DNA of 64,000 bases from Vicinamibacterales bacterium (GTDB lineage Bacteria; Acidobacteriota; Vicinamibacteria; Vicinamibacterales; UBA8438): contig JAPYUM010000005.1 of assembly GCA_029940535.1 (NCBI GenBank), positions 1 through 64,000 of the forward strand, read 5' to 3'. A program made the position numbers and the translations under genes. Positions 20,888 to 30,141 of this stretch are shown here, in pieces (within the stretch, counting starts at the first letter, position 1; the number at the start of each line of letters is the position of its first letter). The notes under the pieces were generated by a model, which worked only from the letters and a program-made list of their open reading frames with translations, made no database searches and had not been told where the DNA came from.

Positions 20888-21874
20888 CTACCCAAACAGA
20901 TCACGTTGCGCGCGACGCCAGAACGTCACGCCGATCAGCGCGTTGAACAAGATGAAAAAGTTGTGCTGCACGAATCCGAACGCCGCCATCTGCCCCTCGT
21001 TCTCGGGAAACAAGATAACCCAGAACGTGATGGCGGCGGCCCGCATCGGGGTGGGCACGGCGGCGGCGAAGAAGATGACGGGAAGGTAGCCGAGCAGCGA
21101 GAGAAAGGACGCCTCGATGCCAAACAGGCGCAAGGCGATGGTGTAGACGACCACGGCGGACAGCAGCGCGGGCGAGCGCAGCACCAGAAACAGCGCATAG
21201 TGTTTGAGCCGGGCCATCTTGAAGGCGTGCAGGATCGGCTTCTCCCGCAGTTGGTTGCCAGGCAGGATGGTGCCCCGGAAATACAGGACCCACAGAACAA
21301 ACACGACCACGGCGCCGGCCGCGATATAGGGGATGAGTCCGAAGACCTCCGGCAACGCGGCTCCGCTGAAGACGAACCCGACCGTGGCCCAGGTCAGCAG
21401 GTAGAACACCTCGCAGAACATGACGAACAGCATCACCGATCCGACTTCCCACCCCGGTACCCCGTCACGCTTGTTCAGGTAGTAGGCCATCGCGCCCTTC
21501 CCGATCTGTTCGTTGAAGATCGAGATGATGTAGGCGCTGGCGCGAATGGGCAGGATGTCCCGGTATCGGATCGGTTTGATGAACCAGGTGAGCGCGCGAG
21601 TGGCGACCAGGGTGTCGATCAGAAAATAGAACCCCGAGTAGGCGACCATCAGCCCGATCCAGGGCACCCATTGCACGGTGTCGAACACCTGCACCATGTA
21701 ACCGACGAGTGAGAGTCCTTCACGCGCCGCGGCCCCGTTCAGACGGTAGTAGAGGTAAGCGAAACACGCGAGGCTGAGGGCGAAAAAGCCCAGGCGACCC
21801 GCCATGCTGCGGCTGCGGCGTGGTCCTCCCGGCGGTGCGTCCGGTGCGGACGGCTCGGGGTGGCGCGCGGTCAT
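20888..21874 (-). CDS. Polytopic membrane protein, UPF0104/LPG-synthase-TM-like
   Basis: 328 aa with multiple TM helices; ASAYIISIFNEQIGKGAMAYYL; between CDP-OH-PT and NAD-binding genes. Confidence 0.7.
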   Translation of the reverse strand: MTARHPEPSAPDAPPGGPRRSRSMAGRLGFFALSLACFAYLYYRLNGAAAREGLSLVGYMVQVFDTVQWVPWIGLMVAYSGFYFLIDTLVATRALTWFIKPIRYRDILPIRASAYIISIFNEQIGKGAMAYYLNKRDGVPGWEVGSVMLFVMFCEVFYLLTWATVGFVFSGAALPEVFGLIPYIAAGAVVVFVLWVLYFRGTILPGNQLREKPILHAFKMARLKHYALFLVLRSPALLSAVVVYTIALRLFGIEASFLSLLGYLPVIFFAAAVPTPMRAAAITFWVILFPENEGQMAAFGFVQHNFFILFNALIGVTFWRRAQRDLFG

Positions 21875-22773
21875 GAGTCGTGATCCTTCAGCTTGGCCAA
21901 CGTGTCGGACAACGGCGTGAGTGTGATGCCCAGGTCGGCGTCGGCGTTGTGGGCGACCATCTCATCCGATGTGATGACATCGATCACCGTCGGCGTCATG
22001 CCACCGGTGCGTGTGAGCCCAACGAGACGGGCGCCCAACCTGGCTAGCCAGACCGGCGTCGAGCCGACGGTGAGCTCGCGCCCCTGCAGCCCGGCCATCT
22101 GCTCGAGCAGTTCGCGATACGTGAGCGTGGTCGGCCCCACGAGTTCGAGCGTCCTCACGCCGGGAACCGGCCGCTGCGTGCAGGCACAGATGCCGTGGCA
22201 CAGATCGTCGACGTCGAGCGGGCGCAGCCGGTGCGCCCCGCCACCTAGTACTCTGACCGACGACTGCGACGCCGTGCGGCACAACGCGCGGCCGCCGGAC
22301 GTGTCGGGCCCCAAGAGCAGCGGCGTCCGGATGATGGTGGCGTCCAGGCTCGCGGCGCTGACGACCTGTTCGGCCTCGCCCTTGGAACGAAAATAGGCGT
22401 TGGTCGAGTCCGGGTCGGCGCCCAGCGAGCTGATGAACACGACCTGACTCACGCCGGTCGCTTGCGCCGCCGCGACGAGCGCCCGGGTCGTGCCCACGTT
22501 GGCGGTCTGATAGTCACTGGTCTTGCTCTCGAATAGCACGCCGGCAAGGTGCACGACACAGTCGACGTCGCGCAGCGCGGCGGTCAGGCTCTCGGGCCGG
22601 TCGTAGCCGATGATCACGGGGGTCAGTCGGGGTGAACGAGGTAGTCCCTCTCGCGCCTTGGTGGAGCGCACGCCGGCCACGACACGGATATTGCCCTGGC
22701 TCAGCAGACGGGTCAACAACACCGTCCCCACAGAGCTGTTCGCGCCGGTGACCGCGACGCTCAGGTTACCCAT
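21871..22773 (-). CDS. NAD(P)-binding atypical SDR/NmrA-like protein (complex I NDUFA9-like)
   Basis: SVAVTGANSSVGTVLLTRLLSQG, VVFISSLGADPDSTNAYFRSKGEAEQVV. Confidence 0.9.
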   Translation of the reverse strand: MGNLSVAVTGANSSVGTVLLTRLLSQGNIRVVAGVRSTKAREGLPRSPRLTPVIIGYDRPESLTAALRDVDCVVHLAGVLFESKTSDYQTANVGTTRALVAAAQATGVSQVVFISSLGADPDSTNAYFRSKGEAEQVVSAASLDATIIRTPLLLGPDTSGGRALCRTASQSSVRVLGGGAHRLRPLDVDDLCHGICACTQRPVPGVRTLELVGPTTLTYRELLEQMAGLQGRELTVGSTPVWLARLGARLVGLTRTGGMTPTVIDVITSDEMVAHNADADLGITLTPLSDTLAKLKDHDS

Positions 22774-23074
22774 GGGACACGGCTACGCACATCCGGCAAT
22801 CTGCTTGACTGTCAAAGTGACCTCCCGCAACACCCCGCCGGCAGCGGGGCTCGAACTGTCGGTGGATTATAGCGGCAGGTGGGCAGCTACTCGCCGGAAC
22901 CGGTGGGGCCCCGACCGACGATGGCGGGTGCAGCACGATGAAGCCGAGCACAACGACGCCAAATGTGACGACCAGTCCGTGCCAGACAAGCCCTTCACCG
23001 AGAAACAAGGTCACCAGCATGAAGAGGAGGCCGATGAGAAGCCCCACCGCTTCGATCGAGACCTCCTCGGTCAC
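22766..23074 (-). CDS. Possible small membrane protein
   Basis: MTEEVSIEAVGLLIGLLFMLVTLFLGEGLVWHGLVVTFGVVVLGFIVLHPP: two hydrophobic helices at start; overlaps the next gene. Confidence 0.35.
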   Translation of the reverse strand: MTEEVSIEAVGLLIGLLFMLVTLFLGEGLVWHGLVVTFGVVVLGFIVLHPPSSVGAPPVPASSCPPAAIIHRQFEPRCRRGVAGGHFDSQADCRMCVAVSHG

Positions 23075-23237
23075 CCTGTCGAGGAACGCGCTCGCGCGCG
23101 TCTATCATCGAGAACTTAGACGACACCGGCCGCGTGGAACTGCCTGGCGCCGGCCTCTTGGTCTGGGCATCAGAAGCGGGGACCGCGGTCAGGTCCAGCC
23201 GTACGCACAAAAACATCAGTGACGCTAAGATGAGCAC

Positions 23238-23366
23238 ATGCGGACCACTATCGACATTCCGGAAGAGCTGCTTCGGCGCGTAAAGTCGGCCGCTGCGCTG
23301 CGAGGCGCCAGCGCCCAACGTCTGCTCGACGAGGAGGAGCTGTCTCGTGCGACTGATCCTCGCTGA
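23238..23366 (+). pseudogene. vapB-type RHH antitoxin remnant, probably internally deleted
   Basis: MRTTIDIPEELLRRVKSAAALRGASAQRLLDEEELSRATDPR*: typical VapB N- and C-terminal words without the expected middle. Confidence 0.65.
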
Positions 23367-23788
23367 CGTCGACGTCTGGCTGGCCACCCTCGTGGCCGAC
23401 CATCCCCACCACGAGTCCGTGACGAGATGGTGGCGCGACGTCGTTCTCCCCCGCGGCGAGGCGGTTGGATTCTGCTGACTGACGCAGCTTGGTTTGCTCC
23501 GCCTGCTGTCGAGCGAGCGAGTCATGGGCCGCGGACGACTCGACCACGCGGACGCCTGGGCGACATTCACAGCGGTCGCGGCGCAAGGCAGTGTGAATTT
23601 TCTGGAGGAGCCTCCGGGAATCGACGACCAACTCGCGGCCCTCGGCGGCCGCCAGGGTGCATCACCAAATTTCTTGGTCAAACGCGTATCTGGCCGGCTT
23701 CGCGCGAGCGGGCAACCATCGGTTCGCGACCTTCGACCGTGGTTTTCGAAGGTTCGACGATCTCGAGCTCATTCTTCTCACTGGGTAG
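23347..23788 (+). pseudogene. vapC (PIN domain) pseudogene: nonsense codon plus +1 frameshift
   Basis: VRLILADVDVWLATLVADHPHHESVTRWW..AVGFC-[TGA 23476-23478]-LTQLGLLRLL..SPNF-[+1 nt at about 23673]-WSNAYLAGFARAGNHRFATFDRGFRRFDDLELILLTG*. Confidence 0.85.
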
Positions 23789-23797
23789 GACTCGTTG

Positions 23798-24799
23798 ATG
23801 GAAACACTGATGCGCGAGAGACGTCCGATTGGGGGGGGGCTCCGCGGCGCCGTGGCCGCGACCGTGCTCCTCTGCACCGCGGCCGGAACGGCGTGGGCCC
23901 AGGCGGACGTCCAGACCGTCGAGTTCTTCAGCGAGTCGGTCGGCCGCACCTCCCGGTACAACATCGTGCTGCCAAGCGGCTACACCGATACGGACCGGCG
24001 CTACCCGGTGCTCTACCTGCTGCACGGACTGAGCCAGAACTATCAGGCCTGGACGCGGCAGGGCGTCGAGTTCTATGCGCCGTTCTTCGACATGGTGGTG
24101 GTGATGCCGGACGCCGGGAACTCCTGGTACGTGAACTGGGCCGAGAGTGACGGCGGACAGCGTAACAACTGGGAAGACCACATCGTCCGGGACGTGGTGG
24201 GGCACGTCGACGCGACCTACCGCACGATCGCCCGGCGCGAGGGACGCGCGATCAATGGCCTGTCTATGGGCGGCTATGGCGCGCTGACGATCGGGCTGCG
24301 CCACCCGGATCTCTTCGCCTCGATCGGCAGTCACAGCGGCGCGCTCGAGTACGGACGTGGGAACCTCGAGCGGATCCGGACCGGGACCCCACCACGTCAG
24401 GGCTCGCGGTCGCCGGCGGACGAGGCGCGGCGGAGCCGGGTGAACCCGGAGATCGGGATCGACGGGTTCAGCAGCCAGACCGACCGCACGCCGCTGGGAA
24501 CGCCATTCCTCACCGTCGAGGACGCGGCCGGCTACGACCCGTTCACCTTGGTCCGGCAGGTGGCGAGGGCGCAACTCCCGCACATCTACATCGACTGCGG
24601 GACCGAGGATGGGCTGATCGACACCGCCAAGGCGTTCATCCAGATCCTGCTCGACCTGGACATTCCGTTCGACTTCATGCAGATGCCAGGCGGTCACAAC
24701 CCCGGCTACTGGACGCAAGCGCTCGGGCACTCGATGTCGATCCAGTACGAGGTGATCCAGCGAGCGCTGGGACGACGACCGATCGCGATCCGGCGGTAG
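23798..24799 (+). CDS. Secreted esterase, alpha/beta hydrolase (esterase D-like)
   Basis: PVLYLLHGLSQNYQAW, INGLSMGGYGALTIGLRHPDLFASIGSHSGAL; signal peptide. Confidence 0.92.
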   Translation: METLMRERRPIGGGLRGAVAATVLLCTAAGTAWAQADVQTVEFFSESVGRTSRYNIVLPSGYTDTDRRYPVLYLLHGLSQNYQAWTRQGVEFYAPFFDMVVVMPDAGNSWYVNWAESDGGQRNNWEDHIVRDVVGHVDATYRTIARREGRAINGLSMGGYGALTIGLRHPDLFASIGSHSGALEYGRGNLERIRTGTPPRQGSRSPADEARRSRVNPEIGIDGFSSQTDRTPLGTPFLTVEDAAGYDPFTLVRQVARAQLPHIYIDCGTEDGLIDTAKAFIQILLDLDIPFDFMQMPGGHNPGYWTQALGHSMSIQYEVIQRALGRRPIAIRR

Positions 24800-24862
24800 C
24801 GGTAGCGGTGGGCCACCGGAGAGCCGGCCGATCGAGGTCGAGGCCCATCCTGGTGACCCGGA

Positions 24863-25651
24863 TCACGTGCGCGTGGCGACGACGACGAGGTCGGACGAGT
24901 CCTCGAGCACGAACGCGCCACCGATCATGTCGCCGTAGAACGCGACCTCGAAGCCGGCCGCGGCCAGCGCCGGGGCCAGGTCGGCGCGGGTCCAGGCGCG
25001 CAGCTCGACCCGCCGCGACATCGTGACGGTGAGCGGTGTGTCGGCCTCGGGGTCGAGCTCGAGCGTGGCCGGAAAGAACAGTACCCGCCCGTCGTCGGCG
25101 GGCGACATCAACCGGAGGAACACAATCTCTCTGCCGTCATCCCCCGGACGCACGTTCACCGGCAGTGCCCGCTGGCCAGTCGTCAGGAAGCCCTCGTAGT
25201 TGAGTAACTGGATCAGAAGCAGACCGCCCGGTCGCAGGATGTCGCGCACCGCCTCGAAGAAACGCGACAAATCCGCGTCCTTCCCCATGTGCGGCAGCAT
25301 GTTGCCGAGGCAGATCGCGAGACCGAACGGCGGCTCATCTCCAAGCACCGCGCGGGCGTCGAGCGCATCGCCGAGGACACAGCGTCCCGTGCTCGCCGCC
25401 TCGTGGTCCCTGGCTGCAGTGATCATCGCCTCGGACCGATCCAGTCCGACCGCACGCGCCCCCGCGGCGGCAAAGAACGCGACGTGCTCTCCCGTGCCAC
25501 AGCCGATGTCGACCACCGACCGTTCCGGTGCACGATCCAATAGCGACAGCAGGAATGGTCCCTCGCGCGCGATCCGCTGCTCCCACGCGATGAGGCGCCG
25601 GTAGTTCACGCGCGAATACGGATCATCTGGGCGATGCGGGTCGTCGCTCAT
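24863..25651 (-). CDS. Class I SAM-dependent methyltransferase
   Basis: SVVDIGCGTGEHVAFFAAAGARAVGLDRSEAMITAAR; LRPGGLLLIQLLNYE. Confidence 0.93.
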   Translation of the reverse strand: MSDDPHRPDDPYSRVNYRRLIAWEQRIAREGPFLLSLLDRAPERSVVDIGCGTGEHVAFFAAAGARAVGLDRSEAMITAARDHEAASTGRCVLGDALDARAVLGDEPPFGLAICLGNMLPHMGKDADLSRFFEAVRDILRPGGLLLIQLLNYEGFLTTGQRALPVNVRPGDDGREIVFLRLMSPADDGRVLFFPATLELDPEADTPLTVTMSRRVELRAWTRADLAPALAAAGFEVAFYGDMIGGAFVLEDSSDLVVVATRT

Positions 25652-25774
25652 GTCGTCAGTTCACCGTCGAGTATAGACGTGGCTGCTCCCAGCCGCCCCG
25701 CCGCTATGATTCAATGACCCACAGACAGGGCGGAGTCCTGTCCTCGACATAACACGCCCGACTTGAGGTCCCCA

Positions 25775-26050
25775 ATGAGCCTCCTCGACACGTTGTCTGC
25801 CTTCTTCTCCCGTCCCGCGGAGGAGACCGCCGACGAAACGCCCGAGGATGCCTGCCCCAATCGCTGGGGACGGTATGAATACGATGGCGAGATCCGACAG
25901 GTCGCCCGTGATCGCCAGATCGACGTGAACAACGGCCATGAACGGTATGCCTTCATCCAGGAGTTCGCGGTGAAACACATCGACGGAATTCGCCTGCGTG
26001 ACGATGGGCAGGGGCGGGTCTGCCCCAAGTGCGGCACCCATCACCGCTGA
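25775..26050 (+). CDS. Small hypothetical protein with C-terminal CPKCGTHH motif
   Basis: MSLLDTLSAFFSRPAEETADETPEDACPNRWGRYEYDGEIRQVARDRQIDVNNGHERYAFIQEFAVKHIDG..VCPKCGTHHR. Confidence 0.65.
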   Translation: MSLLDTLSAFFSRPAEETADETPEDACPNRWGRYEYDGEIRQVARDRQIDVNNGHERYAFIQEFAVKHIDGIRLRDDGQGRVCPKCGTHHR

Positions 26051-26161
26051 CCGGTGGACCGCCGGGTGTTCTTGGTTCCCAGCGTGCGTCGAACGCATCA
26101 GCGAGAAAGAGCCATCGGCTACGCTGGGGGCCGACCGCCTTCCGAGGTTGCAGTGGTTCAC

Positions 26162-26198
26162 TACACGTCTTATACACGCGTGGTGTATAATTCGTGTA
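26162..26198 (+). promoter_or_regulatory. VapBC-1 operator/promoter: nested dyad with embedded TATAAT
   Basis: TACACG-tct-TATACAC-gcgtg-GTGTATA-att-CGTGTA; both dyads centred on 26180; TATAAT at 26185-26190. Confidence 0.7.
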
Positions 26199-26410
26199 TG
26201 GGTAAGGTGAGAACAAACATCGTGATCGAAGCGACCTACGTTGACGCGATCATGGATCGCTACGGCGTGCACACCAAGACCGAGGCCGTCGACCTGGCCT
26301 TGCGTCATTTCGCAGCGAGGCCGATGACGAGGAAAGACGCGCTGGCCATGCGCGGCGCCGGTGCGATCGCCGAAATCCCCGAGGACACCGGGCCGGCCGT
26401 CGGTCCATGA
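26198..26410 (+). CDS. vapB: Type II antitoxin, VapB family
   Basis: MGKVRTNIVIEATYVDAIMDRYGVHTKTEAVDLALRHFAARPMTRKDALAMRGAG; overlaps vapC by ATGA. Confidence 0.88.
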   Translation: MGKVRTNIVIEATYVDAIMDRYGVHTKTEAVDLALRHFAARPMTRKDALAMRGAGAIAEIPEDTGPAVGP

Positions 26411-26817
26411 TTCTCGTCGACACGTCCGCGTGGGTGGAGTTCGACCGAGCCACGGACAGCCCGGCGGACCGGCGCCTCACGAACCTCATCGCGGCCGAGC
26501 AGGACATCGCCGTCACAGAGCCCGTGATCATGGAGGTGGTCGCCGGGGCCCGTGACGCGCGGCGCGAGGCATCCCTACGTCGGCTGCTTGACCGGTGCCG
26601 GCTGCTGAGATTTGATGCGGCGGCGGACTTCGACGCCGCGGCTGACATTTACAGAGCCTGCCGACGCGCGGGCGTGACACCGCGAGGCATGATCGACTGC
26701 ATGATCGCGTCCGTGGCCCGCCGACACAGGGCAAGCCTTCTCGCCTGCGATGCAGACTTGGAGCGGGTTGCCCATGTCATGGGCATCACTCTGGATGGCC
26801 CACAGGAGGACATATGA
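26407..26817 (+). CDS. vapC: Type II toxin VapC, PIN domain
   Basis: MILVDTSAWVEFDRATDS.., EPVIMEVVAGARD, PRGMIDCMIASVARRHRASLLACDADLERV. Confidence 0.92.
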   Translation: MILVDTSAWVEFDRATDSPADRRLTNLIAAEQDIAVTEPVIMEVVAGARDARREASLRRLLDRCRLLRFDAAADFDAAADIYRACRRAGVTPRGMIDCMIASVARRHRASLLACDADLERVAHVMGITLDGPQEDI

Positions 26818-27845
26818 CCATCGTCCGTCACAACCTGATCCCGCGGCGCGTGGCGCTGTCACTCCTGGCCGCGCTGGCCCTCGTGCTGCCAAGCATGCTC
26901 TCGGCTCAGTCCCATCAGCCGCCGGCCGATCCGCCCGTCGAGTGGGGGCCCATCTCCATCAATCTGGAGGGTTTCGAATATCCGCATCCGGTCGAGTTCA
27001 TGAATTTCAGGGTCTACGGCCAGGACGTCCGAATCGCCTACATGGACGTCGCGCCGGTGGGGCCCGCCAACGGGCGCGCCGTGGTCTTCCACCACGGCGG
27101 CAGCTACTACGGCTGGTACTGGAAGAGGCAGATCGAGGCCCTCACGAACGACGGCTACCGGGTCATCGTCAAGGACCGGCTCGGCTGGGGTAAGTCGTCC
27201 AAACCGATCCTCCCGTCGAGCATGAGCCTGCACGCCTCCAATACCGCCCGGCTCATGGAGCACCTCGGCCTCTCACAGGCCGCCATCGTCGGCCACTCGA
27301 TCGGCGGGCAGATGGCCACGCGGTTCGCCTTCCTCTACCCCGAGATGACGACGCATCTGGTCACAATCAACCAGATCGGCCTGACCGACAACCGGGCGGG
27401 ACGCGGGTTCCGGCCGTTCGACGGCGAGATCGAGGCCGACCCGGACATGCAGCGCGCCTACGAAGCCGACGTGCGGACGGAGACACGGCGCTACGTGGAG
27501 TGGAAGCCGGAGTTTCTGGACCATCTCCGCATTCGGCACGGGCAACGCCTCAGCGGCGACTGGCCGAGACTTGCGTACGTTCGGCGACTCGGCGGCAATC
27601 TGCGCTCGATGGACACGGTGGTGAACGACTGGCCCCACATCCGGACAAAGACGCTGATCCTCGGCGGCGAGATCGACGGACCGAACTTCCCCAACAACGC
27701 GCGGCGGGCGGTCGAAGTCCTTCCCAACGCCGAGGTCTTCCTCATCCCCAACGTCGGCCACAACCCGCACGAAGAGGTGCCCGACATCGTCAACGCCGAG
27801 TTGATCCGCTTTCTCGGCAGCAACCCGAACGAGCCGGGGCAGTAA
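26814..27845 (+). CDS. Secreted alpha/beta hydrolase
   Basis: VVFHHGGSYYGWYW, AAIVGHSIGGQMATRFAFLYPEMTTHLV; ATG overlaps vapC stop. Confidence 0.92.
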   Translation: MTIVRHNLIPRRVALSLLAALALVLPSMLSAQSHQPPADPPVEWGPISINLEGFEYPHPVEFMNFRVYGQDVRIAYMDVAPVGPANGRAVVFHHGGSYYGWYWKRQIEALTNDGYRVIVKDRLGWGKSSKPILPSSMSLHASNTARLMEHLGLSQAAIVGHSIGGQMATRFAFLYPEMTTHLVTINQIGLTDNRAGRGFRPFDGEIEADPDMQRAYEADVRTETRRYVEWKPEFLDHLRIRHGQRLSGDWPRLAYVRRLGGNLRSMDTVVNDWPHIRTKTLILGGEIDGPNFPNNARRAVEVLPNAEVFLIPNVGHNPHEEVPDIVNAELIRFLGSNPNEPGQ

Positions 27846-28206
27846 CAGCCCGTGGTGAAAGACAACCGGCCAACGCCAAACGACGCAGAGACCACTCAGG
27901 GCGTGCCGCTACGGGCCCGGCTGAGACAGCGACCTCCGCTGCCTCGGAGTACACCGCGGTGCCGCTGTCGTCTTCCGACGCTGGACTTCTTAGCAGTTGG
28001 TATGCCCCAACCATAGTGGCCGGTCTGAGCGTCTTCCTGGCGGTGGCGTCCTACGCCTTCTCTCGGTGCGTGGTGTGGAAAGGCGGCTTCGTCGACGCAC
28101 TGGGCGGCGACTGAGCCTTCTCGTGTCGAAGGCCATCTGACTCGCCCGAACCCAAGCCCCTCGACGCGATCCCCAACAGGTATAATCGGCTGATTCTCAG
28201 CGACTT

Positions 28207-29516
28207 ATGCCTCTCGAGCCCGGCACCGTCCTCGGTTCGTACACTGTCACCGCCAAGATCGGTGAGGGCGGTATGGGTGAGGTGTATCAAGCCCGCGACA
28301 CCAAGTTCGACCGGGACGTGGCGCTCAAGGTGCTGGACTTCGGGCTGGCCAAGGCGCTCGACACGGCGCCCGAGGGCGACCCATCGCTGTCGCCGACGCT
28401 GACGGCGGCGGCCACGCAGACGGGCGTGATTCTGGGGACGGAGCCTACATGGCGCCGGAGCAGGCCCGAGGGAAGCCGGTGGACAAGCGCGCCGACATCT
28501 GGGCCTTCGGCGCGGTGCTGTTCGAGATGCTGTCCGGGACACAGCCGTTCCCGGGCGAAGACACGTCGCACACGCTGGCCCGGGTCATCGAGCGAGACCC
28601 CGACTGGGACGCGCTGCCCGACACGCTGCCCGTCACCGTCGACGTCTACTTGCGGCAATGTCTGCAGAAGGCGCCCCAGGACCGCGTCCGTGACATCGGC
28701 GATATGCGTCTGGCGTTGGCGGGCGCGTTCGAGACGGGCATGGCCGCGGCGGCCGGCCCGAATGCCAACTCACCACCGCCCAGTCTGTGGCGGCGCGGTG
28801 TGCCGTGGGTCGCGGCGGTGGCCGTGGCGCTCGCCTCGGCCGGCGCCACGAATCTTGGCCTCGTCGACGATCTCCGCGGCATCGGCGAGGCCTGCCACAC
28901 GCGCAACGTCTGGTTCCATGTCGATGGCGCGTATGGAGGCGCCGCGCTCGCGGCCCCATCGGCACGCGGACTGTTCGACGGGGTCGAGCTCGCCGATTCG
29001 TTCATCGTCGACCCCCACAAATGGCTCCTTGCCCCCTTCGACTGCTGTGCCTTGTTGTACCGCGAGCCGGCCCGAGCGCAGGCCGTGCATGCCCAGCATG
29101 CGGATTATCTCGACTTCCTCGATGCGTGGGGCGACTGGAACCCCTCGGACTTCGCCATTCACCTCACCCGACGAGCCCGCGGCCTGCCCTTCTGGTTCTC
29201 GCTCGCCACCTACGGCACGGATGCCTATGCCGACGCAGTCCAAGTCACACTCGACCTCGCGCAAGCGGCCTCACGGCGCATCGATGCGGCCGACCATCTC
29301 GAGTTGGCCCACACGCCATCACTGTCAGTCGTAGTGTTTCGGCGACTGGGTTGGGATGCCGATCAGTACACCGAGTGGACCGTTCGCACCATGAAGGAGG
29401 GCACGGCGTTCGTCGTCCCCAGCCGCTATCAGGGTGAGCCCGTCTTTCGATTCTGCTTCGTCAACCCCCGCACCACCGTGGCCGACATCGACCTCATCAT
29501 CGACGCCCTCGTGTGA
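28207..29516 (+). pseudogene. Chimeric pseudogene: S/T protein kinase remnant fused to C-terminal part of a PLP-dependent (group II-like) decarboxylase
   Basis: [51 protein letters not shown] (HRD catalytic loop missing); 1-nt frameshift near 28441; [29 protein letters not shown] in the other frame; at about 28845 passes into [43 protein letters not shown]. Confidence 0.85.
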
Positions 29517-29577
29517 CAGTAGCGTTTTTTGAGCCGGTTTCGCGGTCAATCCCAGAAACCGGACACGGCGGTACGAG

Positions 29578-30141
29578 ATGATGGTTCAGTTGGAAGACGT
29601 GAGGATGCACGTGTCGGAGCCGCGGGGGGCTGAACCTGACATCGCCGATGGCGTCGAGCACATGCTCGACCCCGCCACGGTGGCGGTCGGTCGCCTCGTC
29701 GCGCTCATCTGGGTCGGCGTGCTCTCGATGGCGCTCTGGTTTGGAGGGTTGATGTTCGCCATCTTCGCGACGACGCCGTTCATCGTGAAGATGCTGGTCC
29801 TGGGAGTGTTGGCGGTGGCCACCGCGGGCTGGATCGTCTTCGCCAGCTGGTGGCCGAAGGTGCGATACGCGCGCACCCGGTACCGCACCGACCGACACGG
29901 ATTCACCATTCGACGTGGCGTGCTGTGGCGCGGCGTGACCTCGGTCCCGAAGAGGCGCGTGCAGCATACGGATGTGGTGCAGGGACCAATCCAGCGCCGG
30001 TACGGGTTGGGCAGGTTGGTCATCCACACCGCCGGAACACAGGATGCGTCGGTTTCGCTCAGCGGTCTGCCCTACAACACCGCCCTGACCATTCGGGACT
30101 TCTTGATCGACCACGACGACGATGCGCGCGATGTCGGCTGA
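29578..30141 (+). CDS. PH domain-containing protein (YdbS-like, bPH2)
   Basis: Two TMs then RYRTDRHGFTIRRGVLWRGVTSVPKRRVQHTDVVQGPIQRRYGLGRLVIHTAG. Confidence 0.9.
   Translation: MMVQLEDVRMHVSEPRGAEPDIADGVEHMLDPATVAVGRLVALIWVGVLSMALWFGGLMFAIFATTPFIVKMLVLGVLAVATAGWIVFASWWPKVRYARTRYRTDRHGFTIRRGVLWRGVTSVPKRRVQHTDVVQGPIQRRYGLGRLVIHTAGTQDASVSLSGLPYNTALTIRDFLIDHDDDARDVG

Noticed and set aside
27846-28114. Possible membrane-protein fragment (LLSSWYAPTIVAGLSVFLAVASYAFSR)
   Set aside because: Only the tail of a frame that reads through the hydrolase gene antiphase; too little evidence for a gene.
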